From the NCBI RefSeq assembly GCF_018403285.1, contig NZ_BOSJ01000017.1, positions 1 through 64,000 of the forward strand: a DNA stretch of 64,000 nt, read 5' to 3'. The position numbers were made by a program, and so were the translations under genes. This DNA comes from Paenibacillus sp. J45TS6 (GTDB taxonomy: Bacteria; Bacillota; Bacilli; Paenibacillales; Paenibacillaceae). Each line of letters starts with the position of its first letter. The stretch's first letter is position 1. Shown here piece after piece: positions 28,851-38,457 of the stretch. Under the pieces are notes generated by a model that was not told where the DNA came from, did no database searches, and saw nothing but the letters and a program-made list of their open reading frames with translations.

Positions 28851-30151
28851 AGTTTTCTCAGCGCATTATAATTAGCTTCAATTGTATCTTCAATATCTTG
28901 TTCGGAATGCACACCCGAAATAAACATTCCTTCAAATTGAGATGGTGCTACGCTGACTCCTTCCTGCAGCAGATGTCCGAAATAGGCCCGGAAGAGATCC
29001 AGATTACTTGATTTCGCGATATCATAGTTCGTTACAGGCTCCTCCGTAAAGAAAGGACATACCATCGAGCCTACCCGATTGATTGTAATAGGAATACCAA
29101 GCTCACGTGCATTTTTCTCAAAACCAGCTTGCAGCTTCGCTCCCAGCATCTCCAAGCGATCATAGACTTCTTGATTGAGTAAACGGAGCGTAGTCAGACC
29201 TGCTGTCATAGCAAGCGGATTACCGCTCAGTGTACCTGCCTGATAGATCGGTCCAGAAGGAGCAATCTGCTCCATAAGATCACGACGACCACCATAAGCA
29301 CCAACAGGCAGTCCGCCGCCAATTACTTTACCAAGGCAAGTCAAATCTGGTGTTACCCCAAATCTGCCTTGAGCACTGTTAAGTCCCACCCGGAAACCAG
29401 TCATCACTTCATCAAAAATAAGAAGACTTCCGTAATCTTCTGTCACCTGCCGGAGACCTTCCAAGAATCCAGCTACAGGCGGAACGACTCCCATATTCCC
29501 AGCAACCGGTTCAACGATCACAGCTGCGATCTCTTCTCCAAATTTCTCAAAGGCTACACCTACGGATTCAAGATCGTTATAAGGCACGGTGATTGTATTT
29601 ACAGCAACCCCTTCTGGAACGCCTGGACTATCCGGCAGACCAAGCGTTGCTACTCCAGAGCCTGCTTTAATAAGCAAACTGTCTGCATGTCCATGATAAG
29701 ATCCTTCAAATTTCAAAATCTTACTCCGTCCCGTTATCCCCCGAGCAAGGCGGATGGCACTCATCGTTGCTTCGGTTCCCGAATTGACCATTCGCACGAT
29801 ATCAATGGATGGCACACGTTCACAAACAAGTTTAGCCATTTCTGTCTCTATTAAGGTTGGTGCGCCAAAGCTTGTCCCTTTTATTGCTGTCTCTTGAATC
29901 GCAGCGATAACCTCAGGATGAGCATGTCCCATAATAAGTGGACCCCAGGAAGCCACATAATCAATGAACGAATTCCCATCGATATCATAGATTCTTGATC
30001 CAATACCGTGATCTGCATAGATCGGTGTAAGTCCAACGGATTTAAATGCACGAACTGGACTGTTCACACCGCCCGGCATATACTGTTTTGCTTCTTCAAA
30101 AGCCTTTCTGGACCGTTCCTCCATACGAGGCTGACGTTGATTGATGCTCAT
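28847..30151 (-). CDS. hemL: Glutamate-1-semialdehyde 2,1-aminomutase
   Basis: PLP enzyme that makes 5-aminolevulinate in the C5 pathway. The 434-residue protein has [11 protein letters not shown], the glycine-rich [22 protein letters not shown], and the PLP-lysine motif [19 protein letters not shown] at 30151 has GAGGAG eight bases upstream; the in-frame GTG nine bases earlier lies in the ribosome site. It is the seventh gene of the hem operon. Confidence 0.98.
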   Translation of the reverse strand: MSINQRQPRMEERSRKAFEEAKQYMPGGVNSPVRAFKSVGLTPIYADHGIGSRIYDIDGNSFIDYVASWGPLIMGHAHPEVIAAIQETAIKGTSFGAPTLIETEMAKLVCERVPSIDIVRMVNSGTEATMSAIRLARGITGRSKILKFEGSYHGHADSLLIKAGSGVATLGLPDSPGVPEGVAVNTITVPYNDLESVGVAFEKFGEEIAAVIVEPVAGNMGVVPPVAGFLEGLRQVTEDYGSLLIFDEVMTGFRVGLNSAQGRFGVTPDLTCLGKVIGGGLPVGAYGGRRDLMEQIAPSGPIYQAGTLSGNPLAMTAGLTTLRLLNQEVYDRLEMLGAKLQAGFEKNARELGIPITINRVGSMVCPFFTEEPVTNYDIAKSSNLDLFRAYFGHLLQEGVSVAPSQFEGMFISGVHSEQDIEDTIEANYNALRKL

Positions 30152-30198
30152 TACTTTCACTCCTCTTTGTGTAGTTACTTCCTGCTTCTGCCGTGCCC

Positions 30199-31200
30199 TT
30201 ATTTCTCTAAAAGCCAGCGAGCCGCATCTTTACCATAGTAAGTGATGATCATATCTGCACCTGCTCGTTTCATGCTCAGCAAAATCTCCATAGCCACTGA
30301 TTTCTCGTCTATCCATCCGTTCATTGCTGCTGCTTTCACCATCGCATATTCACCACTTACGTTGTAAGCGACCAGCGGGAGATCAAATTGATCTTTGAGG
30401 GTTCGCATCACGTCTAAATAAGAAAGAGATGGTTTTACCATCAGCATATCTGCTCCTTCAAGAACATCACTTTCTGCTTCACGAAGCGCTTCCCGTGCAT
30501 TTGCTGGATCCATCTGATAGCCTTTGCGATCCCCATACTGCGGAGCAGAGTCAGCTGCTTCACGGAAAGGTCCGTAGAAACCGGAAGCGTATTTTACAGA
30601 GTAGGACATAATGGGGATATTCTCGTACCCTGCTTCATCCAAACCTTGGCGAATTGCACCCACAAATCCATCCATCATGTTAGAAGGAGCAATAATATCG
30701 GCACCTGCTTCTGCTTGGGATACCGCCGTTCTCACAAGTAGATCAAGCGATTCATCATTCAGAACATGTGCATGTACATGCCCGTCTCTTTCATGAGTAT
30801 GAACCATTCCGCAGTGTCCATGATCTGTAAATTCACACAAGCATGTATCAGCAACAACCAGAAGGTCTGGATACCATGATTTGATCAGCCTTGTCGCTTC
30901 CTGAACAATTCCATCTTCCGCGAAAGCAGATGACCCTACTGCATCTTTCGTTTCTGGAATTCCAAACAAAAGCACAGCCGGAATGCCGAGTTCAGCAATT
31001 TCTTGTACTTCTTCTTTTAAGGTATCTAAAGAAAAACGGTAAACACCAGGCATGGAAGAGATCTCCTGTTTCACTCCCGTTCCGTAAGTTACATAAATCG
31101 GTTGAATAAAATCACTCACATGAAGATGTGTTTCACGCACCATACTGCGAATTGCGGCAGTACTGCGCAAGCGACGAAGTCTAACATTTGGAAATCCCAT
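30199..31200 (-). CDS. hemB: Delta-aminolevulinic acid dehydratase (porphobilinogen synthase)
   Basis: Condenses two 5-aminolevulinates to porphobilinogen. The 333-residue protein has the metal-binding segment [16 protein letters not shown], which keeps the cysteines of the zinc-type enzyme, plus the Schiff-base lysines in MSYSVKYAS and [20 protein letters not shown] precedes the ATG. It sits between cobA-hemD and hemL, 45 nt from each. Confidence 0.98.
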   Translation of the reverse strand: MGFPNVRLRRLRSTAAIRSMVRETHLHVSDFIQPIYVTYGTGVKQEISSMPGVYRFSLDTLKEEVQEIAELGIPAVLLFGIPETKDAVGSSAFAEDGIVQEATRLIKSWYPDLLVVADTCLCEFTDHGHCGMVHTHERDGHVHAHVLNDESLDLLVRTAVSQAEAGADIIAPSNMMDGFVGAIRQGLDEAGYENIPIMSYSVKYASGFYGPFREAADSAPQYGDRKGYQMDPANAREALREAESDVLEGADMLMVKPSLSYLDVMRTLKDQFDLPLVAYNVSGEYAMVKAAAMNGWIDEKSVAMEILLSMKRAGADMIITYYGKDAARWLLEK

Positions 31201-31245
31201 AATCGATAATTCCCCTTTCTGTCTTCCTTTATATAACCTAATTAT

Positions 31246-32775
31246 TTATTTTAGTTCGCACAAAGCATCCGTCAGACTGTCCATTGTAGCCTTATCCGAT
31301 ATGATGCTTACAGAAAGACCCGCCTTCTCTGCCTCCTGAGCAGTAACGGAACCAATACATACGATATGCACTTTATTAAGAAGCTCTACTGGATTGTCAT
31401 TACCCATTTTCTTCAATAGTGCAAGCAAGTGTGTTACGGTAGAAGAGCTTGTAAATGTGACAGCATATATTTTCCCTTTTTCCAGTAGCTGAATGACATC
31501 ATCATCCCATTCATCGGGAATCACTGTCTCATAAATGTGTGAAACAGTAACTTCCAGTCCTTTTTCACGTAGTCGATCTGGCAGCCAAGACCGCGCAAGA
31601 TTTCCACAAGGCAGGAGAACCTTCTGACCTGGCAACAATTCATCGCCAAAAGTGTCCATTAATCCTTCTTGCTGGTAAGACCCTTGCACTTCTTCTGCTA
31701 CAATTCCTTTACTTCGTAAAACTTCTCTTGTAGTAGGTCCAATTGCTACGATTCTAGCTTTTGATAATGCACGGATATCCAAGCCTAGCTCTTCGAGATG
31801 CTTAAAGAAGTATTCCACTCCGTTAACACTCGTAAAGAATACCCAATCATACTCTGGCATAGAGGCGAGTGTGTTTTTGATCTGATCTCTTGTTTCTGCT
31901 GAAGCGGGAGGCACTGTTTCAATTACAGGCAGCTCATAAGCTTCTCCGCCAAGCTCTTCAATTCGATCTACCAGATCGATCGCTTGTGTTCTAGCCCGTG
32001 TAACCAAGATCCGTTTACCGAATAAAGGCATGGATTCCACCCATTTAAGCCGTTCACGTTGTTTAACCACATCGCCTACCACGATCACGCCGGGCGGAAG
32101 GAATTTATTCTCTATTACTTTGGCTTCAATATCCTCCAGCGTTCCGATTAGTGTATCTTGTTCAGCCCAAGTTCCCCAGCGAATAAGAGCCACAGGTGTA
32201 TCCTTTGGTCTGCCATGATCCATCAATTGCTTACTAATATATCCAATATTCGCAACACCCATCATAAACACAAGTGTTCCGGTTGCATTCGTTACCTTAT
32301 CCCAGTGAATCGCTCGGTTCATCTTCTCTGGGCTCTCATGTCCTGTAATAATCGAAATAGAAGAAGCGTAATCCCGGTGAGTTACGGGTATTCCAGCATA
32401 GGCAGGTACACTGATTGCAGAAGTTACCCCTGGTACAATCTCAAAAGGCACGTTATTCTGCTTCAATAATTCTGCTTCTTCACCCACTCTTCCAAAAATC
32501 GTAGGGTCTCCGCCTTTTAGACGAACGACCTTCTTTCCTGCTAGAGCTAAATCAACAAGAAGCTGGTTAATATCTTCTTGTTTCATCGTATGACGATTCG
32601 TTTTTTTGCCTACATAAATTTTTTCTGCCCCTGGTTTCATAATTCGAAGCAGTCTAGGGCTCGCTAGTCGATCATATACGACAACGTCTGCCTTTTGAAT
32701 ACATTCCCATCCCTTAACTGTAATGAGCTTTGCATTGCCCGGACCTGCCCCTACTAGATAAACTTTTCCTGTCAT
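31246..32775 (-). CDS. cobA-hemD: Uroporphyrinogen-III C-methyltransferase / uroporphyrinogen-III synthase fusion
   Basis: A bifunctional protein of 509 residues. Residues about 1-245 are a SAM-dependent methyltransferase with VYLVGAGPGNAKLITVKG, VVYDRL and VVRLKGGDPTIFGR, making precorrin-2. Residues about 255-509 are HemD, which closes hydroxymethylbilane to uroporphyrinogen III (FGKRILVTRAR, VFFTSVNGVEYF). The fusion couples heme-pathway product to the siroheme branch. ATG at 32775 has AAGGGG nine bases upstream; an alternative ATG overlaps the hemC stop. Confidence 0.96.
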   Translation of the reverse strand: MTGKVYLVGAGPGNAKLITVKGWECIQKADVVVYDRLASPRLLRIMKPGAEKIYVGKKTNRHTMKQEDINQLLVDLALAGKKVVRLKGGDPTIFGRVGEEAELLKQNNVPFEIVPGVTSAISVPAYAGIPVTHRDYASSISIITGHESPEKMNRAIHWDKVTNATGTLVFMMGVANIGYISKQLMDHGRPKDTPVALIRWGTWAEQDTLIGTLEDIEAKVIENKFLPPGVIVVGDVVKQRERLKWVESMPLFGKRILVTRARTQAIDLVDRIEELGGEAYELPVIETVPPASAETRDQIKNTLASMPEYDWVFFTSVNGVEYFFKHLEELGLDIRALSKARIVAIGPTTREVLRSKGIVAEEVQGSYQQEGLMDTFGDELLPGQKVLLPCGNLARSWLPDRLREKGLEVTVSHIYETVIPDEWDDDVIQLLEKGKIYAVTFTSSSTVTHLLALLKKMGNDNPVELLNKVHIVCIGSVTAQEAEKAGLSVSIISDKATMDSLTDALCELK

Positions 32776-32780
32776 GGAGA

Positions 32781-33725
32781 TCATCCCCTTACATCTGCTA
32801 GTATCTTCTCCGCACCCATTTCAATTAATCGGCTGGCCACAGCCTTACCAAGCTGTTTTGGATCAGAACCTGTTAAAGTTTGTTTCAATACGGTGAGCCC
32901 ATCAGGTGTTCCTACCATACCCGTGAGTTCAATCTGTTTGTCTTCCGCGTTGCTACCCGTAACCCATGTGGCATAAGCACCAATAGGAACCTGGCAGCCA
33001 CCGTTCAGCACATGTAAAAATTCTCGTTCAGCAGCAACCGGTTTGGCTGTTATTTCATCATTATATAAAGAGAGAAGTGCAAGCAGTTCCTCGTCATCCT
33101 TACGGCATTCAATGCCAAGTGCCCCTTGACCAACCGCTGGCAAACAAGTTTCAGGAGATAAATATGAAGTGATTCGATCACTCCATCCCATGCGTGAAAG
33201 ACCTGCTGCAGCTAAGATAATTGCTTCAAATCCTTCCGTCTCCAGTTTACGCAAACGAGAATCAATATTCCCGCGAATCCACTCTACATTGAGATCAGGT
33301 CGATAAGCCTTTAACTGACTGGCCCGGCGAAGACTGCTGGTACCGACTTTTGCTCCATGGGGAAGCTCATCAAGCGAAGCTCCATTACGAGAAATCAAAG
33401 CATCTCTTGGATCCTCTCGTTTGGGTACCGCTCCCGTCGTAAGTGATTCAGGTAGTACCGAAGGCATATCTTTCATACTATGTACCGCCATATCAATCTC
33501 TTTGTTCATCATTGCCTGTTCGATTTCTTTGACAAACAGTCCTTTGCCGCCTACTTTTGACAGCGTAACATTTAGAATCTGATCTCCTTTAGTGACAATT
33601 TTCTTCACCTCAAAATCAAATTCAAGTCCATGCTCTGAACATATCTTTTTCAAATCTTCGATGACATGACCCGTCTGTGTCAATGCCAACGCACTTTGTC
33701 TGCTTCCCACGATAATTGTACGCAT
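32781..33725 (-). CDS. hemC: Hydroxymethylbilane synthase (porphobilinogen deaminase)
   Basis: Polymerises four porphobilinogens. The 314-residue protein has [13 protein letters not shown] at the N-terminus, [15 protein letters not shown], and the dipyrromethane-cofactor cysteine in [21 protein letters not shown] precedes the ATG. It follows the precorrin-2 dehydrogenase gene by four bases. Confidence 0.98.
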   Translation of the reverse strand: MRTIIVGSRQSALALTQTGHVIEDLKKICSEHGLEFDFEVKKIVTKGDQILNVTLSKVGGKGLFVKEIEQAMMNKEIDMAVHSMKDMPSVLPESLTTGAVPKREDPRDALISRNGASLDELPHGAKVGTSSLRRASQLKAYRPDLNVEWIRGNIDSRLRKLETEGFEAIILAAAGLSRMGWSDRITSYLSPETCLPAVGQGALGIECRKDDEELLALLSLYNDEITAKPVAAEREFLHVLNGGCQVPIGAYATWVTGSNAEDKQIELTGMVGTPDGLTVLKQTLTGSDPKQLGKAVASRLIEMGAEKILADVRG

Positions 33726-33729
33726 CTTG

Positions 33730-34395
33730 TTACTCCTCCCGATTGGCAGTAATCCACTTTATCATTTCTTCCTGTGACCATGGACGATACCGTTTTTCTC
33801 GTATTTGTACTAAAATATCCATTTCAAGTACCCGATCAAGCAGGCGCTTTCTATCTCTCCGATCTTCGACTTCAAACTGAATGACTTCTCGGAATTGTTG
33901 TAAAAAATCAAGGTAAATCTGATACTCATCCCCATAATCTGTTCTCAGCTGTTCAATAATTTGCTTTGCAAGTCCTGGGCTTGCGCCTGATGCAGAAACC
34001 GCAATCGTTAATTTGCCTCGGCGTACAGAGCCAGGAGTAATAAAATCTCCGGTACTCGGTGCATCTGCACTATTCACAAGAATATTCCTCTGCTTGGCTT
34101 CCGCAATCACTTGTGCGTTTACTTCCGGACTGCTCGCAGCCGCATATACAAGAAAAGCCCCTTCCAGGTCTCCCTGGAGATAGGGCTTCTTACGCCATTC
34201 GGCTTCACCCCGGTCAACCATGTGAAGAATTTTCTCCGTCACTTTGGGGCTAATAATAGTGAGCAGCGCTCCTGAACCTGCAAGAGCCTCTATCTTTCGC
34301 TCCGCTACCTTACCTCCGCCGATAACAATGCACCTGCGCCCTGAGCAATTCAACATAACTGGTACATAGTGATTCTCCATGCGCTTATGCGTCAC
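33730..34395 (-). CDS. Precorrin-2 dehydrogenase / sirohydrochlorin ferrochelatase (SirC/Met8 type)
   Basis: Oxidises precorrin-2 and possibly inserts iron to give siroheme. The protein has an N-terminal Rossmann motif [11 protein letters not shown] and continues with the CysG/Met8 dimerisation sequence [13 protein letters not shown]. With CobA from the next gene but one it completes a siroheme branch inside the heme operon. The start is unsure: a GTG at 34395 overlaps the hemX stop (GTGA), while ATG at 34380 is also possible. Whether it has ferrochelatase activity cannot be told; monofunctional SirC-type proteins look similar. Confidence 0.9.
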   Translation of the reverse strand: MTHKRMENHYVPVMLNCSGRRCIVIGGGKVAERKIEALAGSGALLTIISPKVTEKILHMVDRGEAEWRKKPYLQGDLEGAFLVYAAASSPEVNAQVIAEAKQRNILVNSADAPSTGDFITPGSVRRGKLTIAVSASGASPGLAKQIIEQLRTDYGDEYQIYLDFLQQFREVIQFEVEDRRDRKRLLDRVLEMDILVQIREKRYRPWSQEEMIKWITANREE

Positions 34396-35219
34396 TCTCC
34401 CGTCCAGCGATGAAACATAGACCAAGCGTTACTCATAAAACTAATAATAACAAAAGCATATCCAATCAAAATCCATCTTGCCATTACATGCTGGGGTGCA
34501 TCAATATATCGTTTGGATACAAAATAACCAACATAGATACATAGAGCAATAAAAGTCGCGAGTACTTTCAGATCCAATAGATAAAGCCACTGCTTCTCGG
34601 CAACGATCGACAAAATAGCGAGGATCACAGATATGCCAAGAATAGGTGTACCGATCAGGCTGGCTTTGTTCATATACAATTGCAGAATTTCAAGGCTTGG
34701 CACACGTCTCATTGAATCATTCCATCGCTTTAACTTCAGTCTGTAATGTAAAAAGAGATAAATCATTGCAAAAACTGCCGATACCGTCAGTGCTGCAAAT
34801 CCAAGATTTGCAAGTGCAATATGCATTACCAGCATACCATGTACGGTCTGCCAGTTGAGCAGTGTATTCTCACTCGGTGCGAGCCAAAAGTCACTAAGCA
34901 CCAAAGCGCTGAAACTGACTACATTCAGAAGGAATACAATGTATTCAGACCTCTGTCCCCGGCTTAATATGAATGAAATGAGTACGATACAAAAGGAAAA
35001 CAAGAAAATAAAATCGTACATGGAGTAGATAGGAACATAACCTTGATTGACCGTATAAAACACAAGGTACATAAACTGCATTATCGATACAATAACAAGA
35101 AGCCCTGTGCCTATCCGCTTTGCACTCGCATTACGACGAATACAATCCGAGAAATAAAACAGAAGGCTCAGAGCGTAAATATAAATGATGAAACTGTGAA
35201 TTGTATCATGAACCGTCAC
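34392..35219 (-). CDS. hemX: HemX/CcsA-like cytochrome c assembly membrane protein
   Basis: A 275-residue integral membrane protein with about eight hydrophobic helices. In B. subtilis the hemX product lowers the level of HemA. The sequence belongs to the CcsA/CcmC family (WQTVHGMLVMHIALANLGFA region), which handles heme in cytochrome c assembly. The start is GTG with GGCGGTG upstream, 14 nt after hemA. No CcsB partner is nearby. Confidence 0.9.
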   Translation of the reverse strand: MTVHDTIHSFIIYIYALSLLFYFSDCIRRNASAKRIGTGLLVIVSIMQFMYLVFYTVNQGYVPIYSMYDFIFLFSFCIVLISFILSRGQRSEYIVFLLNVVSFSALVLSDFWLAPSENTLLNWQTVHGMLVMHIALANLGFAALTVSAVFAMIYLFLHYRLKLKRWNDSMRRVPSLEILQLYMNKASLIGTPILGISVILAILSIVAEKQWLYLLDLKVLATFIALCIYVGYFVSKRYIDAPQHVMARWILIGYAFVIISFMSNAWSMFHRWTGE

Positions 35220-35235
35220 TTAGCTCTACACCGCC

Positions 35236-36621
35236 TTACAGACTCACAGGAACATAAGTTAGACGCGAAGATTCCTTTGCAGCGCCATGGTTCATTTCCA
35301 TGGCAGGCTGTAAGCTCCCATGTGAAAGAGCAACGTCCTGTTTCTTGTCATCGATCTCATCCTCGAGCCCAAACATTTTGGTGAACATCAATAAAGCATC
35401 GTCTGCATTTTTTTCTGCAGCCATTTCTTTAATTTGGTTAATCGGCTCATGAGTTATTTGATTCAGCATACTTTTGGTAAGCCGCCGAATGACTTTGCGC
35501 TGTCTGTCATCCAGTTCCGGCAACTTATTAAATAAACTTTCGAGTGTATCCTCGTGAACGGTATTTGCTTTTTCTTGAAGGGCACGAATGACAGGGCGTA
35601 CCCCCAGCGTTTTAAGCCACTGCTGAAAAGTTATCATTTCTTCTTCAATAAATGCGTCAATCTTAGCGGCTTCCATACGGCGCATTTCAAGATTAGTTTC
35701 TACTACGCCTTCCAAATCATCAATATCATATAAGTAAACATTGGACATATCACTGATCGCTGGATCAATGTCTCTTGGAACGGCAATGTCAATCATAAAG
35801 AGTGGACGTGCTTTTCTCCGCTTCATGCTTTCTTTTATCATATCCACAGAAATAACAAAGTCTTTGGCACCCGTAGAACTGATCAGAATGTCAACTTCAT
35901 GTAATCTAGAAAATGCCTGCTCCATGGTACAAGCGGTTCCTTGAAATTTCTTAGCCAATTCTTCAGCACGTAGAAAGGTCCGATTCGCGACAATAACTTC
36001 TTCCGCTCCATTTGCGTACAAATGTTGCACGGTTAGTTCGCTCATTTTTCCTGCACCAAGAATCATTACTTTTTTGTTCGAAAACGAACCAAAAATCCGC
36101 TTGCCAAGTTCCACGGCTGCATAACTCACCGAAACGGCAGCTTCCCCAATGGATGTTTCAGAATGTGCCCTTTTACCAACCGTAATCGCATGTTTAAATA
36201 GTTCATTAAACCACGTACCTGTTGCTTTCTCTTGCTGTGCACATAAAAAAGCTTGTTTGACTTGCCCAAGAATTTGAGTCTCTCCGATCACCATAGAGTC
36301 AAGCCCGCTTGTCACACGAAACAGATGACGGATTGCCTGCTCATTTTCGTAGATATAAAGATGTTGGGTAAATTCTTCACGGGAAATCCCAAACCATTTC
36401 TCCATAAAACTACGAATAAAATAGCCGCACATATGAAGACGATCGACTACCACATACATTTCTGTCCGGTTGCATGTAGCTACAATGACGCCTTCCAATA
36501 CACTATTTGTCTTTTTTAGCTGCTGGAGTGCAAGGGATAAGTCCTTCTCATCAAACGTAAAACGTTCCCTGACTTCTACAGGCGCTGTGCGGTAGTTCAA
36601 TCCAACTGCGACGATGTGCAT
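35236..36621 (-). CDS. hemA: Glutamyl-tRNA reductase
   Basis: First enzyme of the C5 pathway to heme; reduces glutamyl-tRNA to glutamate-1-semialdehyde. The protein (461 residues) has GLNYRTAPVEVRERF, catalytic Cys50 in ATCNRTEMY, and the NADPH motif VMILGAGKMSELT. An open frame extends 38 codons upward but MHIVAVGLNYRT is the family start and AGGTGA precedes it. It is the first gene of the hem operon. Confidence 0.98.
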   Translation of the reverse strand: MHIVAVGLNYRTAPVEVRERFTFDEKDLSLALQQLKKTNSVLEGVIVATCNRTEMYVVVDRLHMCGYFIRSFMEKWFGISREEFTQHLYIYENEQAIRHLFRVTSGLDSMVIGETQILGQVKQAFLCAQQEKATGTWFNELFKHAITVGKRAHSETSIGEAAVSVSYAAVELGKRIFGSFSNKKVMILGAGKMSELTVQHLYANGAEEVIVANRTFLRAEELAKKFQGTACTMEQAFSRLHEVDILISSTGAKDFVISVDMIKESMKRRKARPLFMIDIAVPRDIDPAISDMSNVYLYDIDDLEGVVETNLEMRRMEAAKIDAFIEEEMITFQQWLKTLGVRPVIRALQEKANTVHEDTLESLFNKLPELDDRQRKVIRRLTKSMLNQITHEPINQIKEMAAEKNADDALLMFTKMFGLEDEIDDKKQDVALSHGSLQPAMEMNHGAAKESSRLTYVPVSL

Positions 36622-36930
36622 TGCAAGTTCACCTGCCTCTACGATTTTGTAAATTTGTAAATGATCTATATCACAATGCGCTGTAAACAGCACATGATCT
36701 TGAGTATATAATGCAAACAATAACCAGTATAACATATGTATTTGCCCGGCTAAGTGCTTTTTATGACATGTTTATGAAATCCTCATTTTAAAGGTATAGC
36801 GCTCGCTTAATTTTACCGGCTCTTCCTATCTTTATGCAGGGACGCAGGCAGCCTACACCTTTTTAAGTTAAAATCTCAAACTCTAATTATTCATCCCATT
36901 AAGTATACCAGAATTGTAAAATATCTACAT
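36622..36930 (-). promoter_or_regulatory. hemA upstream region
   Basis: About 310 nt without a gene. A possible promoter has TATACT at 36726-36731 and TTAGCC 16 nt upstream. A CRP/FNR-like 15-mer lies at 36661-36675 (plus strand ATGATCTATATCACA) within the expected leader. I see no PerR box of the B. subtilis type. The rest is AT-rich and unremarkable. Confidence 0.35.
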
Positions 36931-36966
36931 ATATAAAACAACCATGGATTATTGATCCATGGTTGT
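36931..36966 (-). terminator. Terminator after speD
   Basis: The perfect 12-bp stem ACAACCATGGAT / ATCCATGGTTGT with a five-base loop is followed by TTTTATAT on the minus strand. Confidence 0.85.
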
Positions 36967-36994
36967 AAGTTCATTTCATATTATTAACTTTCCA

Positions 36995-37393
36995 TCAAAC
37001 AAGTTCGATTTGATTCATTTCAGGCGTTTCGACCTTCATTTCACCTAAACCGCGAACTAATTTTTTGGCGTACGTTTTTTCTGGTTTTAATACGGACACC
37101 AGGTAGTCAATGGCTAACTGCGGGTCTACCGTTTCTCCACAAGTGTAACAATCAATTGCGGCAAAACCTCTCTCAGGGTACGTGTGAATCGAGAGATGGC
37201 TCTCTGACAGCAATACAAGTACTGTCGCTCCTTGAGGTTCAAATTGCTTTGATTGTACAGACAATACTGTAGCACCACAAGCCTCAGCTGCATCAATCAA
37301 CTGTGCTTGCAAAAACTCCTCATTGTTCAGTAAATCGAAGTCGACTCCCCAAGTATCAACAGCAACGTGTCTTCCGAAAGTTGAATATTCCAT
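36995..37393 (-). CDS. speD: S-adenosylmethionine decarboxylase proenzyme
   Basis: Makes decarboxylated SAM for spermidine synthesis. The 132-residue prokaryotic-type proenzyme has SESHLSIHTYPE, in which Ser65 becomes the pyruvoyl group after cleavage at Glu64-Ser65, and catalytic Cys85 in DCYTCGE. AAGGGGGAACC precedes the ATG. It is monocistronic with its own terminator. No spermidine synthase gene is adjacent. A long, structured-looking leader precedes it. Confidence 0.98.
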   Translation of the reverse strand: MEYSTFGRHVAVDTWGVDFDLLNNEEFLQAQLIDAAEACGATVLSVQSKQFEPQGATVLVLLSESHLSIHTYPERGFAAIDCYTCGETVDPQLAIDYLVSVLKPEKTYAKKLVRGLGEMKVETPEMNQIELV

Positions 37394-37560
37394 CTTCCGG
37401 TTCCCCCTTCCTAGGAATAAAATGTTTGAAAAAATTTCATCCGCTAGGACCTACGTCATTCACTTCCCGAGGGAATAATCTCTCGCAACATTCAATGTCC
37501 TGAGTGAATCCTGGTTCCTATATTCTTTTCAACGAGATTAAAAATAACATCTATCTGAGG
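37394..37560 (-). promoter_or_regulatory. speD 5' leader with candidate pseudoknot
   Basis: The 426 nt between speD and the next gene holds no ORF of note. Near speD the minus strand shows ATTCACT (about 37503-37509) pairing with AGTGAAT (about 37459-37465) around a CGAG/CTCG hairpin. AGGAC inside that loop can pair with GTCCT just downstream, an H-type pseudoknot pattern. A weak promoter (TTGCAA-17-TATTTT) lies upstream at about 37530-37560. I did not compute folding energies and know no matching RNA family. Confidence 0.3.
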
Positions 37561-37610
37561 CAATTGCAATAGTTATTTTACAAGTACTACAAATAAATAC
37601 ATTCGCTACT

Positions 37611-37625
37611 ATGAGATAGATCACA
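37611..37625. promoter_or_regulatory. CRP/FNR-like operator candidate upstream of speD
   Basis: The plus strand reads ATGAGATAGATCACA, that is TGTGAT-n5-TCAT on the other strand. It is identical at 12 of 15 positions to ATGATCTATATCACA at 36661-36675 before hemA. Both resemble a CRP/FNR-family half-and-half site. No regulator is assigned. Confidence 0.25.
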
Positions 37626-37744
37626 CAACCTTCATCATCAGAATTACCGGGGTTTAAATCTAAGCTTCACTCCGGTTTGATACACCGATTTTTCGTAAGG
37701 ATTTGTGATCTAAAAAGGGCATTCATCCATTATTTATATCAAAC

Positions 37745-37780
37745 AAAAAAACTCCATACCACAATAGGGTAAGGAGTTTT
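37745..37780 (-). terminator. Terminator after the gene at 37820-38407
   Basis: The minus strand stem AAACTCCTTACC / GGTATGGAGTTT is followed by a seven-T run. Confidence 0.85.
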
Positions 37781-37819
37781 TGAAAAATAAAATGCTAACG
37801 TATTTCCTTACGGAAATAC

Positions 37820-38407
37820 TTATGCTTCTAAAGCGAATAAAGTAACTGTATGAGTGCGCAATTGCTCGTCAATCTTAGCAATTTCTTCTTGACTACAAGT
37901 TGCATTCCGTAAATCAAGCAGTCCGTTAACTCTTCTTTTAACCTTTGTAATCTGTTGCTCGATCTTTCTCATTCGGAATACATCTTCCATTTCCTGAAGT
38001 GTATTTTTGTATTGATATACCGTCTGGGATTGATTTTCTTTTACTTCAACAATTTTTCGCACAGATCCTTTTGAATAAACATAAGACATTGTAAACCCAG
38101 CATATACCCGATTTACAATCCCATCTCCTTTAAAGCTAAGGAATAACCTCCGCACTAAATTAGCTAAGTGTAGATTTACCAAGCGGCAAGATAACTCACA
38201 GACATAAAACCCTTCTCTACGATCAAATGGAAAATGAACTTCCTCGCCTGCATGATCCTCTAGTACAACTTCCTGTCCCCCATTACCGAGAACTTTCACT
38301 CTTGAATGGACCTGGCCGTCTTCTGCCATCTGCAAGAACTGTTTCATTTGAGTTTCCGACAATTTCAAAGTGGCTTTAACATATTCTGTGGCTAACCGCT
38401 GAGCCAT
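37820..38407 (-). CDS. Hypothetical cytoplasmic protein with C-terminal coiled coil
   Basis: A 195-residue protein I cannot assign to a characterised family. The N-terminal part (about 1-110) looks like a compact alpha/beta domain, including HFPFDRREGFYVCELSCRL. The C-terminal third is Lys/Arg/Glu-rich and probably coiled-coil (YKNTLQEMEDVFRMRKIEQQ). There is no signal peptide or membrane segment. ATG at 38407 is preferred over 38437 because GGGGAG lies just upstream. It sits alone between engB and speD, with its own terminator and two tandem hairpins in its leader. Confidence 0.8.
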   Translation of the reverse strand: MAQRLATEYVKATLKLSETQMKQFLQMAEDGQVHSRVKVLGNGGQEVVLEDHAGEEVHFPFDRREGFYVCELSCRLVNLHLANLVRRLFLSFKGDGIVNRVYAGFTMSYVYSKGSVRKIVEVKENQSQTVYQYKNTLQEMEDVFRMRKIEQQITKVKRRVNGLLDLRNATCSQEEIAKIDEQLRTHTVTLFALEA

Positions 38408-38427
38408 AAAAATCTCCCCAATTCTTT

Positions 38428-38457
38428 CCTGATTCATCAGGCCGGTGTATTCACCGG
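38428..38457 (-). repeat. Two adjacent perfect hairpins in the leader of the gene at 37820-38407
   Basis: The minus strand has CCGGTG-AATA-CACCGG directly followed by CCTGAT-GA-ATCAGG. Both are perfect 6-bp inverted repeats without a spacer between them and lie about 20 nt before the start codon. They are too close to the ribosome site to be a terminator and may be a translational operator. Confidence 0.6.

Noticed and set aside
36622-36760. PerR or Rex box before hemA
   Set aside because: No match to TTATAATnATTATAA, and the TTGTGA half-site lacks a proper second half for Rex.
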